A stretch of 26,082 nt of DNA from NCBI GenBank assembly GCA_910585805.1, contig CAJUFB010000008.1:72372-98453 (forward strand), read 5' to 3'. Positions 6,497-13,505 of the stretch are shown piece after piece. The notes under the pieces are model-generated. The model did not search any database and was not told where the DNA came from. It saw only the letters and a program-made list of their open reading frames with translations. The stretch comes from an uncultured Acetatifactor sp. (GTDB taxonomy: Bacteria > Bacillota > Clostridia > Lachnospirales > Lachnospiraceae). The position numbers and the translations under genes were made by a program. Numbering within the stretch: position 1 is the stretch's first letter; every line of letters starts with the position of its first letter.

Positions 6497-8527
6497 ATGA
6501 AACTTTCGCAGCTGTTTTCAGGGGAAGTGCGTACCGACAGCACGTCTTCCCGCGCTTCACAGCTCACGCCGGCCCAGATGGAACAGGCAAGCCGTCAGAT
6601 CCGTTCCCTTGTACCCGGGCAGACCATCAGCGGGGAAATCGTCTCCAGGAATGGCAGTGAAGTTCAGATCCGTCTTTCGGAGGATCTTCTGCTCAACGCC
6701 AGGGTGGACAGGAACCTGAATATCGAAGTGGGAAAAAATATGACCTTTGAGGTCAAGAACAACGGCAGTTCTCTGACACTGAGCCCGTTATTTACAAATG
6801 TAGCCACGGACGTGAACGTGCTGAAGGCGCTGGATATGGCCGGATTGCCGGTGAACAGGGCTTCCATAGACATGACGCAGCAGCTGATGCAGGCAGGAAT
6901 GTCTGTGAACAGAAGCAGCCTTCAGCAGATATTCAGGGAGATCAACGGTTTTCCCCAGGCGGAGATCTCCGATATCATTAACCTTCACAGGCTCCAGATG
7001 CCCGTGAATGAGGCGAATCTGAACCAGATGGTCTCTTACCGGAATCTGAACCATCAGCTGACCCAGGGTATGGACACAATACTGGAAGCGCTTCCGGAAG
7101 CCTTTGATTCCATGATGAAACAGGGAGATGCTGCCGGAGCCGTGAAGCTGTATCAGGAAGTGCTCCGGTTAGTGCAGGAAAGCGGCGGAGAGCTGACTCT
7201 GGCAGGAGCGGGAGGCGGGATACCGGAGGGAACAGGCGGCATGTCCGGGACGGATCTTGTGCAGGGAGTGTTTTCCGACGTATCCGGATCAGATTCCACA
7301 GCGGGAGATCTTTCCGGCATATCCGGGCCAGGCTTCCTACAGGGAGAACTTTCCGACATAACCGGAGCCTTGTTCACGGAAGGGGAAATAACTGCCGGGA
7401 ATCTGACCGGGGAGGGAAGACTAACCGGTGCGGAAAACAGGCTGCAGGCAGATCCTGAGGCTATATTGGCAGGACTTGTTCAGGAAGAGCAGGCTGAGAT
7501 CCGGGATATGCTGCCCTCAAAAACGGCGGATCAAACCATTGCTGAACCCGGAACAGGCTCTGAGGGCGCGTCTGCCGTAAAGGAGGAACCGGTCCTGAAC
7601 GGCAGGACGGCCGCGGGAACCGATCCCGGTCTGAACGCGGGGCAGATGCTTTCGGAAGCGGGTATCCGGGAACAGGTTCCTGACTCGTTGCGGATGCCTG
7701 TGGCAAACGAAGCGCTGGCGCTACTGGACAGTATCCGCATGCCGCCGGAGGAAGCTTTCGGGCTCCGCAGTCAGATCCTGCAGTTTGCCCGGGGAGAAAT
7801 GGATGCCGGACAATTCTTTTCCCTGTTAAACGGTCTGGCTGACGGGGCGAAATTTTCCACAGGCTCCATGAAGCAGCTGGAAAGAATGTTCTCCGAACCG
7901 AGATTCCGGACTTTTTTGTCCCATCAGCTGAAGGGAAACTGGATGCTTCGTCCGGAAGAAGTATCTGTTCCGGGCAGGGTGGAGGAAATGTACCGCAGAC
8001 TTGACAGGCAGCTGAGAAGCCTTGGCAGCGCGCTTGAAGATGCGGGCCAGACCGGAAGTACGGCATACAGGGCAGTTTCGTCCATGTCACAGAATATTGA
8101 TTTCCTGCAGCAGCTGAACCAGATGTATACTTATGTACAGCTGCCCCTGAGACTGCAGCAGCGAGATGCGCAGGGTGAATTGTACGTATATACGAATAAA
8201 AAGAAGCTTGCCAGCCCGGACGGCACCGTAAGCGCGCTTCTTCATCTGGATATGGAGCATCTGGGGCCGGTGGATGTGCATGTATCCCTGAAAGGAAGCA
8301 GGGTAAATACCCGTTTTTACCTGCGGGACGACGAAATGATAGACTTTATGTCACAGCATATGGATGTGTTGACCGGGCGGCTTCAGAAGCGGGGCTATGA
8401 CTGCAGCTTTTCCATGACGCTGAGGGAAAAGGGGGAAAGCGAGGCCACAAAAGGCGGCCTGGAACCTGTATTGCGTCAGAATAAGGGCATTATGCTTTCT
8501 CATTATGCCTTTGACGTGCGCACCTGA
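6497..8527 (+). CDS. YlqG-type protein with FliK-like C-terminal domain
   Basis: A 676-aa protein of uncertain function. Its position directly after rnhB and before an FlhB-like gene matches B. subtilis ylqG-ylqH. The N-terminal part (about 35-100) is beta-rich and OB-like (LVPGQTISGEIVSRNGSEVQ). Residues 110-230 are helical, and 235-320 form a Gly/Ser/Thr-rich region with loose repeats of the form SG-x5-G-x2-SDITG. The C-terminal part (about 540-650; LLHLDMEHLGPVDVHVSLKG, then MIDFMSQHMDVLTGRLQKRGY) resembles the hook-length control domain of FliK, which binds FlhB in flagellar export. No flagellar structural gene is present, so a role in flagella is unlikely to follow directly. TAGGAGG lies just upstream of the start. 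Confidence 0.75.
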   Translation: MKLSQLFSGEVRTDSTSSRASQLTPAQMEQASRQIRSLVPGQTISGEIVSRNGSEVQIRLSEDLLLNARVDRNLNIEVGKNMTFEVKNNGSSLTLSPLFTNVATDVNVLKALDMAGLPVNRASIDMTQQLMQAGMSVNRSSLQQIFREINGFPQAEISDIINLHRLQMPVNEANLNQMVSYRNLNHQLTQGMDTILEALPEAFDSMMKQGDAAGAVKLYQEVLRLVQESGGELTLAGAGGGIPEGTGGMSGTDLVQGVFSDVSGSDSTAGDLSGISGPGFLQGELSDITGALFTEGEITAGNLTGEGRLTGAENRLQADPEAILAGLVQEEQAEIRDMLPSKTADQTIAEPGTGSEGASAVKEEPVLNGRTAAGTDPGLNAGQMLSEAGIREQVPDSLRMPVANEALALLDSIRMPPEEAFGLRSQILQFARGEMDAGQFFSLLNGLADGAKFSTGSMKQLERMFSEPRFRTFLSHQLKGNWMLRPEEVSVPGRVEEMYRRLDRQLRSLGSALEDAGQTGSTAYRAVSSMSQNIDFLQQLNQMYTYVQLPLRLQQRDAQGELYVYTNKKKLASPDGTVSALLHLDMEHLGPVDVHVSLKGSRVNTRFYLRDDEMIDFMSQHMDVLTGRLQKRGYDCSFSMTLREKGESEATKGGLEPVLRQNKGIMLSHYAFDVRT

Positions 8528-8758
8528 ATTGTTTCCCGCAGCGCGTATCTGAACGCAGGGTTCATTTCCGGAGGATATGGTGTCAGGTCTGGCCATGCCT
8601 GTCCATTCTTCCGGCAAAAGCCGGGACTGTGGTCTGACTTTAGCATGCGCCATGCATGAGACAGGGATACTGTAAGACAGGAGTGAAGGGCTGCGGGAAC
8701 GCCGGATGGAACTATGAGAATCATGCGGTTATCTTCAGAGGAGGGATTTCCGGATTAT
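8528..8758 (+). other. Structured 231-bp spacer between the ylqG and ylqH homologues
   Basis: No gene is seen here. A distant 10-bp inverted pair, TTCCCGCAGC (8533-8542) and GCTGCGGGAA (8690-8699), could enclose the region. Inside it lies a nested stem: GTCAG (8582) with CTGAC (8634), GTCC (8601) with GGAC (8624) and a perfect CCGGC-AAAA-GCCGG hairpin (8611-8624). The two genes usually abut, so the gap is unusual. An in-frame ATG at 8714 would extend the next CDS by 15 residues into it. Confidence 0.4.
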
Positions 8759-9064
8759 ATGAATGAGAAAAAGGACAATCGTGAAAAAGTAAAACAGGCC
8801 ATTGCATTGGAATATGATCCTTCCGATGAGGCGCCAAGGGTAATTGCAAGCGGAAAAGGTGTTCTGGCAGAGCGTATCATCGAGAGAGCCCAGGAAAGCG
8901 CAGTACCCATTCACCGGGATGACAAGCTTGCGGATACGCTGTCAAGGCTGGATATCGGAGATATGATCCCGCCCGAACTATACGATGTGGTAGCGGAGAT
9001 ACTGGTATTTGTGGATTCCATGGACAAGATAAGGGCAAAGATGAAAAGGCAGGGTAGCATTTGA
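8759..9064 (+). CDS. YlqH-type protein, homologue of the FlhB/YscU C-terminal domain
   Basis: A 101-aa soluble protein equivalent only to the cytoplasmic domain of the flagellar/type III export switch FlhB. Matching segments are QAIALEYDPSDEAPRVIASG and VPIHRDDKLADTLSRL, followed by IPPELYDVVAEILVFV. The membrane part of FlhB is absent, and the NPTH autocleavage motif is not present at the corresponding point (EKVKQAIALEY), so self-cleavage is not expected. The start at 8759 fits the family and has GAGGAGGGA 12 bases upstream. It overlaps yraN by four bases. It may partner the FliK-like protein encoded before it. Confidence 0.8.
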   Translation: MNEKKDNREKVKQAIALEYDPSDEAPRVIASGKGVLAERIIERAQESAVPIHRDDKLADTLSRLDIGDMIPPELYDVVAEILVFVDSMDKIRAKMKRQGSI

Positions 9065-9420
9065 ATAAAAGACAGACAGGGGCGGATTGGGAAGCGCAGG
9101 CTGCGGGATATCTCGCGCAGAACGGTATGCGGATCGTGGAGAAAAATTTCCGCTGCAGGCAGGGGGAGATTGACCTGATCGGCTATCACGAAGGCTATCT
9201 GGTGTTCGTGGAAGTAAAGTACAGAAGCTCTCAGGGAGCCGGATATGCCCTGGAGGCTGTGGATTACCGGAAGCAGTGCAGGATCTGCAAAGTGGCGGAT
9301 TATTACAGATATTCCCGCGGGCTGGGAGCGGATATCAGCGTGCGGTATGATGTGATCGGCATCCAGAACGGAGAGATAGAGTGGATCCGGAATGCTTTTC
9401 CGCATATATACAAATGCTGA
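9061..9420 (+). CDS. yraN: YraN (UPF0102) nuclease-fold protein
   Basis: A 119-aa member of the UPF0102 family, which has a restriction-endonuclease-like fold and is often found next to rnhB. The core GEIDLI (35-40) and VEVKYR (50-55) supply the acidic residues and lysine expected for metal binding. The start is a TTG at 9061 that overlaps the stop of the preceding gene (TTGA), giving the family-typical N-terminus NKRQTGADWEAQAAGYLAQNG. Its biochemical role is not established. It is the last gene of the plus-strand cluster before a promoter-bearing gap. Confidence 0.92.
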   Translation: MNKRQTGADWEAQAAGYLAQNGMRIVEKNFRCRQGEIDLIGYHEGYLVFVEVKYRSSQGAGYALEAVDYRKQCRICKVADYYRYSRGLGADISVRYDVIGIQNGEIEWIRNAFPHIYKC

Positions 9421-9465
9421 TGCGGGTATCAGCCGGATATTAATACCAGATATTTACTGTTTTTA

Positions 9466-9494
9466 TTGACATTTTTTCGGGAACTTGATATGAT
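9466..9494 (+). promoter_or_regulatory. Near-consensus promoter for ilvN-ilvC
   Basis: A perfect TTGACA (9466-9471), a 17-base spacer and TATGAT (9489-9494), with an extended -10 TG at 9486-9487. This is one of the strongest promoters in the window. Transcription should start near 9501, leaving a leader of about 94 nt. Confidence 0.85.
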
Positions 9495-9500
9495 AGCGGA

Positions 9501-9594
9501 AGAGTTTTCTAATAAATATGCGGATGTTTATTAATACATGGAAAAACATGCCCGGCGTGTTTTCTATTGTCACATTAAGGAGAGGTGAATAAAT
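9501..9594 (+). promoter_or_regulatory. ilvN leader with two hairpins and a 24-codon ORF
   Basis: Two stems are visible: TAATAAA with TTTATTA (9510-9533) and a 9-bp stem AAAACATGC-CCG-GCGTGTTTT (9543-9563). Neither is followed by a T-run. An ATG at 9518 opens 24 codons that end with TAA at 9590-9592, two bases before the ilvN start, and share its AAGGAGAGGTG site. There is no convincing ribosome binding site before 9518. No T-box motif was found. Confidence 0.4.
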
Positions 9595-10113
9595 ATGCAG
9601 AAAATGGAAGAAGTGCATTCCAAGGTATTTCAGCTGCTTGTAAACAATACTTCCGGTGTCTTAAGCCGGATTGCAGGCCTTTTTGCAAGAAGAGGCTATA
9701 ATGTGGAAAGCATTACCGCCGGTGTCACGTCAGATCCCAGAATCACCAGGATCACCATCGTGGCCTCCGGAGACGATGAGATTCTGGAACAGATCGAAAA
9801 GCAGCTCTCCAAACTGGAGGATGTCCGGAATATAAAAGAATTGTGTCCGGAAAAGAGTGTATATCGCGAACTGATTATGATCAAGGTCCGTGCCACGGCA
9901 GAACAGAGGCAGGGCATTATCGCGGTGGCAGACATTTTCCGTGCCAAGATCATCGATGTGGCGCCTGAAAGCCTGATGATCGAGCTTACCGGAAATCAGC
10001 AGAAGATCGAGGCATTTATTGATCTGCTGGCCGGATATGAGATCCTGGAACAGGCCAGGACAGGGATCGCAGGCCTGAGCAGAGGCACAGAGCCTGTTGT
10101 CAGATTTGATTAG
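9595..10113 (+). CDS. ilvN: Acetolactate synthase small (regulatory) subunit
   Basis: The regulatory subunit of acetohydroxyacid synthase, which binds the IlvB catalytic subunit and mediates valine feedback. The N-terminal ACT domain is clear (VFQLLVNNTSGVLSRIAGLF, then ARRGYNVESITAG, residues 11-43), followed by TRITIVASGDDEILEQIEKQ and a C-terminal domain from about residue 85 (YRELIMIKVRA, VDLL-like FIDLLAGYEILEQARTGI). The 172-aa length is normal. The start at 9595 has AAGGAGAGGTG upstream. No ilvB is present beside it, so the catalytic subunit must be encoded elsewhere. It is followed by ilvC after 78 bases with no terminator, so the two form an operon. Confidence 0.96.
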   Translation: MQKMEEVHSKVFQLLVNNTSGVLSRIAGLFARRGYNVESITAGVTSDPRITRITIVASGDDEILEQIEKQLSKLEDVRNIKELCPEKSVYRELIMIKVRATAEQRQGIIAVADIFRAKIIDVAPESLMIELTGNQQKIEAFIDLLAGYEILEQARTGIAGLSRGTEPVVRFD

Positions 10114-10191
10114 CTCCAGGGATAACCTGTCAGTTATATATTATATTTTGCAGTACTTGAAAGCAAAAGAATAAATGGAGGAAGAAAGAAA

Positions 10192-11211
10192 ATGGCAAAG
10201 ATTTTTTATCAGGAAGACTGTAATTTATCTCTTCTGGAGGGAAAGACCATCGCGATCATCGGCTACGGCAGCCAGGGACATGCGCATGCGCTGAACCTGA
10301 AGGATTCCGGATGCCATGTGATCATCGGCCTGTACGAGGGCTCCAGATCCTGGGATAAGGCTGTAAAGCAGGGATTTGAGGTATTTACCGCGGCAGAAGC
10401 GGCTAAGAAAGCTGATATCATCATGATCCTGATCAATGACGAGAAGCAGGCGGATCTTTATAAGAAGGACATCGAGCCCAACCTGGAGGCAGGCAATATG
10501 CTGATGTTTGCCCATGGCTTTAATATTCACTTCGGCTGCATCGTTCCCCCTGCTGATGTTGACGTGACCATGATCGCGCCCAAGGGGCCCGGACATACCG
10601 TGAGAAGCGAGTATCAGGAAGGCAAGGGTGTTCCCTGCCTCATCGCGGTGGAGCAGGATGCAACAGGAAAGGCACAGGATATCGCTCTGGCCTATGCGCT
10701 GGGGATCGGCGGAGCAAGGGCAGGCGTTCTGGAGACCACCTTCCGCACCGAGACAGAGACCGACCTGTTCGGCGAGCAGGCCGTGCTGTGCGGCGGTGTC
10801 TGCGCATTGATGCAGGCAGGCTTTGAGACTTTGGTTGAGGCAGGCTACGACGAGAGAAACGCATATTTTGAGTGTATCCATGAGATGAAGCTGATCGTGG
10901 ACCTGATCTATCAGAGCGGCTTTGCGGGAATGCGTTATTCCATTTCCAATACCGCTGAATACGGCGATTATATTACTGGTCCCAAGCTCATTACCGAGGA
11001 GACCAAGAAGGCGATGAAGAAGATCCTCAGCGATATCCAGGACGGAACCTTCGCAAAGGAATTCCTGCTCGACATGTCTCCTGCAGGACGTCAGGTTCAT
11101 TTCAAGGCCATGAGAAAACTTGCGGCGGAGCATCCTTCAGAGAAGGTAGGCGCTGAGATCCGTAAGCTTTACAGCTGGAACAATGAGGAAGACAAGCTGA
11201 TCAATAACTGA
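10192..11211 (+). CDS. ilvC: Ketol-acid reductoisomerase
   Basis: Second enzyme of valine/isoleucine synthesis: it isomerises and reduces acetolactate or acetohydroxybutyrate with Mg2+ and NAD(P)H. The Rossmann motif GYGSQGHAHALNLKDSG (24-40) is intact. The catalytic region shows APKGPGHTVRSEYQEGKGVP, TFRTETETDLFGEQ and the helical C-terminal block YFECIHEMKLIVDLIYQ. At 339 aa it is a short class I enzyme. The cofactor loop after beta-2 reads GLYEGSRSW (46-54), with Tyr-Glu where many family members have Arg, while both phosphate-binding serines remain. GGAGGAAG precedes the start. It is probably co-transcribed with ilvN and ends at a terminator. Confidence 0.98.
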   Translation: MAKIFYQEDCNLSLLEGKTIAIIGYGSQGHAHALNLKDSGCHVIIGLYEGSRSWDKAVKQGFEVFTAAEAAKKADIIMILINDEKQADLYKKDIEPNLEAGNMLMFAHGFNIHFGCIVPPADVDVTMIAPKGPGHTVRSEYQEGKGVPCLIAVEQDATGKAQDIALAYALGIGGARAGVLETTFRTETETDLFGEQAVLCGGVCALMQAGFETLVEAGYDERNAYFECIHEMKLIVDLIYQSGFAGMRYSISNTAEYGDYITGPKLITEETKKAMKKILSDIQDGTFAKEFLLDMSPAGRQVHFKAMRKLAAEHPSEKVGAEIRKLYSWNNEEDKLINN

Positions 11212-11235
11212 TACCGGATTTCTACGGCTTTGGCC

Positions 11236-11255
11236 GCAGGAAGTTTCTGCTTTTT
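11236..11255 (+). terminator. Intrinsic terminator after ilvC
   Basis: GCAGGA pairs with TTTCTGC around a three-base loop, followed directly by five Ts (11251-11255). It is short but well placed, 25 bases after the ilvC stop. Confidence 0.65.
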
Positions 11256-11305
11256 CACAGGGGCAGGAAGGCTTCCGGGATCATAGAAGAAATGACAAAC
11301 TAAAC

Positions 11306-11404
11306 GGGGCTGTCGGAAAATGGCATTCGTTCACAATATATAGCTGTGATTTCCAACATATCACAATATATATTGTGGGAATGCGGTTATTTCCCGACAG
11401 CCCC
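11306..11404. repeat. 99-bp palindromic element between convergent genes
   Basis: Perfect 11-bp ends GGGGCTGTCGG (11306-11316) and CCGACAGCCCC (11394-11404) continue as imperfect arms of about 44 bases, with CATTC and CACAATATAT shared by both, around a short loop near TTTCCAACATA. The transcript from either strand would fold into one long hairpin. The flanks are TAAA on the left and TTTA on the right, so it can act as a bidirectional terminator for ilvC and the symporter. The termini resemble the GGGGCTGT-type ends of some clostridial insertion sequences, so it may be a MITE; no clear target duplication is seen. Confidence 0.7.
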
Positions 11405-11542
11405 TTTATTCTATGTCTGTATGCGGGATTGTCGTGCCCGGGCACATTCACATTTGTTTTCCTTACGGAGGCGCCCTTTGGCTATGCTTAATCCTGGCAG
11501 ATGATTTTGCCTGTGAGCATACGAAGTAATTCGTTTCCTGAT

Positions 11543-13081
11543 TTATTTGGATCTGCCCAGCGCTGTCTTCTGGGAAACTTCTGTCTTGAGTTCATAGCAG
11601 GCAAAGGCATTGTCCACCAGCTTTTGGTCCGGCTTCGGTGTGAAGAGGCTTACCACCGGTACGATGATCAATCCTGCAAGCATGGCAATGGCGCCGCAGT
11701 TGATAGGCGACTGCATGATGGCCGGGAAAGAATCCCGAAAGAAGATATTGGCTATCATCAGGATGGAGCTGAACAGGAAACAGACCCAGCAGGAAGCTTT
11801 TGTTACCTTTTTGGAATACAGAGAATACATAAAAGGTGCCAGGAAGGAGCCTGCCAGGGCACCCCAGGACACGCCCATCAGCTGCGCGATAAAGGTCACG
11901 GAGCTCTTATACTGGATCAGCGCCAGAACGGAAGAGACGGCGATAAATACCACGATCAGGATACGCATGGTAAGCACCTGTTTCTTCTCCTCCATCTTCT
12001 GAAAGAAGAGCACTTTCAGAAAGTCAATGGTCAGAGTGGAGCTGGAAGCAATGACCAGAGACGACAGAGTGGACATGGAGGCCGACAGTACCAGTATGAC
12101 CACCAGAGCGATCAGCATGGGGGACAGGCCTGACAGCATGGTGGGGATGATGGAGTCAAACCCGTTGGCTGCCACATCGATCTGATCGGAGAACAATCTG
12201 CCGAAGCCGCCCAGAAAGTAGCTGCCGCCGGCCACCACCAGAGCAAACAGGGTGGAGATGATCGTTCCCTTTTTGATGGATTCCTCATTTTTGATGGCAT
12301 AGAATTTCTGCACCATCTGCGGTAGCCCCCAGGTACCCAGGGAGGTCAGGATCACCACGAACATCAGATTCAGAGGATCCGGGCCAAAGAAAGAGGCGAA
12401 GACACCGGGGGTGGCTGCCACGGATTCATCCGTGACTCTTGCCAGGTTGTCCAGGGCAGTCATAAAGCCGCCTCTGGTTTTTAACACGGCTGCGATAACG
12501 GTGGCAATGCCCACCAGCATGATAATCCCCTGGATGAAATCATTGATGGCTGTGGCCATGTATCCGCCGGCGATAACGTAGATCGCAGTCAGCACCGCCA
12601 TCAGCAGGATACAGACAGAGTAGTCAATGTCAAAGGCCATGCCGAAGAGGCGGGAGAGGCCGTTATACAATGACGCGGTGTAAGGGATCAGGAAAACGAA
12701 AATAATGGCGGAAGCGCCGATCTTTAACGGCATGCTGCCGAAACGCTCCCCGAAAAACTGGGGCATGGTAGCGGAATCCAGGTGCTGGGTCATGATGCGT
12801 GTCCTGCGTCCCAGAACCACCCATGCCAGCAGTGAGCCGATGATGGCATTCCCGATTCCGGCCCAGGTAGCCGCCACCCCATATTTCCAGCCGAACTGTC
12901 CGGCATAGCCCACGAATACCACCGCGGAGAAATAGGAAGTGCCGTAGGCAAAGGCAGTCAGCCAGGGCCCCACGGAACGTCCGCCCAGGACAAAACCGTT
13001 GACATCAGTAGCATGCTTGCGGCAGTAAAGGCCGATGGCGACCAGCACCGCGAAATAGATGATAAGTAGTAGTAATTTCAT
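11543..13081 (-). CDS. Sodium:solute symporter (SSS family, PutP/PanF-like)
   Basis: A 512-aa integral membrane protein with a hydrophobicity pattern of about 13 helices, typical of the LeuT-fold SSS family. The first helix (LLLLIIYFAVLVAIGLYC) is followed by the family segment FVLGGRSVGPWLTAFAYGTS. The sodium-site region in the eighth core helix is LVLSASMSTLSSLVIASSS. The start is set by AGGAGG (complement of 13086-13091). It is transcribed away from fucI, sharing a 424-bp control region. The substrate cannot be read from sequence: relatives carry proline, pantothenate or sugars, and the neighbour hints at a sugar or sugar acid but does not prove it. Its 3' end faces ilvC. Confidence 0.9.
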   Translation of the reverse strand: MKLLLLIIYFAVLVAIGLYCRKHATDVNGFVLGGRSVGPWLTAFAYGTSYFSAVVFVGYAGQFGWKYGVAATWAGIGNAIIGSLLAWVVLGRRTRIMTQHLDSATMPQFFGERFGSMPLKIGASAIIFVFLIPYTASLYNGLSRLFGMAFDIDYSVCILLMAVLTAIYVIAGGYMATAINDFIQGIIMLVGIATVIAAVLKTRGGFMTALDNLARVTDESVAATPGVFASFFGPDPLNLMFVVILTSLGTWGLPQMVQKFYAIKNEESIKKGTIISTLFALVVAGGSYFLGGFGRLFSDQIDVAANGFDSIIPTMLSGLSPMLIALVVILVLSASMSTLSSLVIASSSTLTIDFLKVLFFQKMEEKKQVLTMRILIVVFIAVSSVLALIQYKSSVTFIAQLMGVSWGALAGSFLAPFMYSLYSKKVTKASCWVCFLFSSILMIANIFFRDSFPAIMQSPINCGAIAMLAGLIIVPVVSLFTPKPDQKLVDNAFACYELKTEVSQKTALGRSK

Positions 13082-13206
13082 ATTGCCTCCTGTATGTGTG
13101 TTTTCATATGCAGATAAACTTTCCCGCTTGGGAATTGTCGCAGACGCTTCCTTAACAGACGGCAGAACCGGACTGTTGCACGTTGAAAGTTTAAAGCATT
13201 AAAGTA

Positions 13207-13235
13207 ACTATAACATAGATTCCGTCAGGATGCAA
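13207..13235 (-). promoter_or_regulatory. Probable promoter for the symporter gene
   Basis: On the minus strand, TTGCAT (complement of 13230-13235), a 17-base spacer and TATAGT (complement of 13207-13212), with an extended -10 TG. This predicts a start near 13200 and a leader of about 120 nt. Confidence 0.6.
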
Positions 13236-13245
13236 TTATATCCTG
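13226..13245. promoter_or_regulatory. Candidate operator dyad over the symporter -35 box
   Basis: Perfect inverted half-sites CAGGAT (13226-13231) and ATCCTG (13240-13245), separated by eight bases. The left half covers the symporter -35, so a bound protein would block that promoter. A second dyad, TTCCCG (13276-13281) and CGGGAA (13293-13298), lies further toward fucI. No regulator gene is adjacent. Confidence 0.4.
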
Positions 13246-13362
13246 CATAAAGTGATACAAAAGTCCGGATCCGAATTCCCGGAACATCTTTGCGGGAAAG
13301 TATCAGGGTCAGCAGAGTCCGCCTGTATCTGCAGGAACAGTAAATATTTCACAATGAAACCC

Positions 13363-13390
13363 TTGAAAAGTACGGAAGGTATGGTATAAT
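13363..13390 (+). promoter_or_regulatory. Strong promoter for fucI
   Basis: TTGAAA (13363-13368), a 16-base spacer and a perfect TATAAT (13385-13390) with an extended -10 TG at 13382-13383. The start would be near 13397, giving a leader of about 109 nt. Confidence 0.8.
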
Positions 13391-13401
13391 GTGACTATAT
13401 T

Positions 13402-13470
13402 CCAAGCAAAGCACAGTTGGACTGCCCGGATCCGGGGATACATTCTGTACTCGGGCAGCAGGCAGCTTGG
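13402..13470 (+). promoter_or_regulatory. Structured fucI leader with two competing folds
   Basis: One fold pairs CCAAGC (13402-13407) with GCTTGG (13465-13470) and CTGCCCG (13422-13428) with CGGGCAG (13452-13458). The other uses the perfect 12-bp palindrome CCCGGATCCGGG (13425-13436). Both need bases 13425-13428, so they exclude each other. There is no T-run, and the AGGAGG site near 13492 is outside both folds. Confidence 0.45.
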
Positions 13471-13505
13471 CAGTATCATTTTATATTTACAGGAGGAATA
13501 TTATA

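Noticed and set aside
9421..9600. T-box or known amino-acid riboswitch before ilvN
   Set aside because: No T-box GGTGG-type motif, and the hairpins lack a terminator T-run.
10225..11133. Minus-strand open frame (302 codons) opposite ilvC
   Set aside because: Antisense shadow of a highly conserved gene; no ribosome binding site or recognisable motif.
11501..12133. Plus-strand open frame opposite the symporter
   Set aside because: Very rich in Gln, His, Gly and Arg, typical of the antisense of membrane-protein codons; no start site.
13092..13200. Small gene in the symporter leader
   Set aside because: No open frame with a ribosome binding site on either strand.
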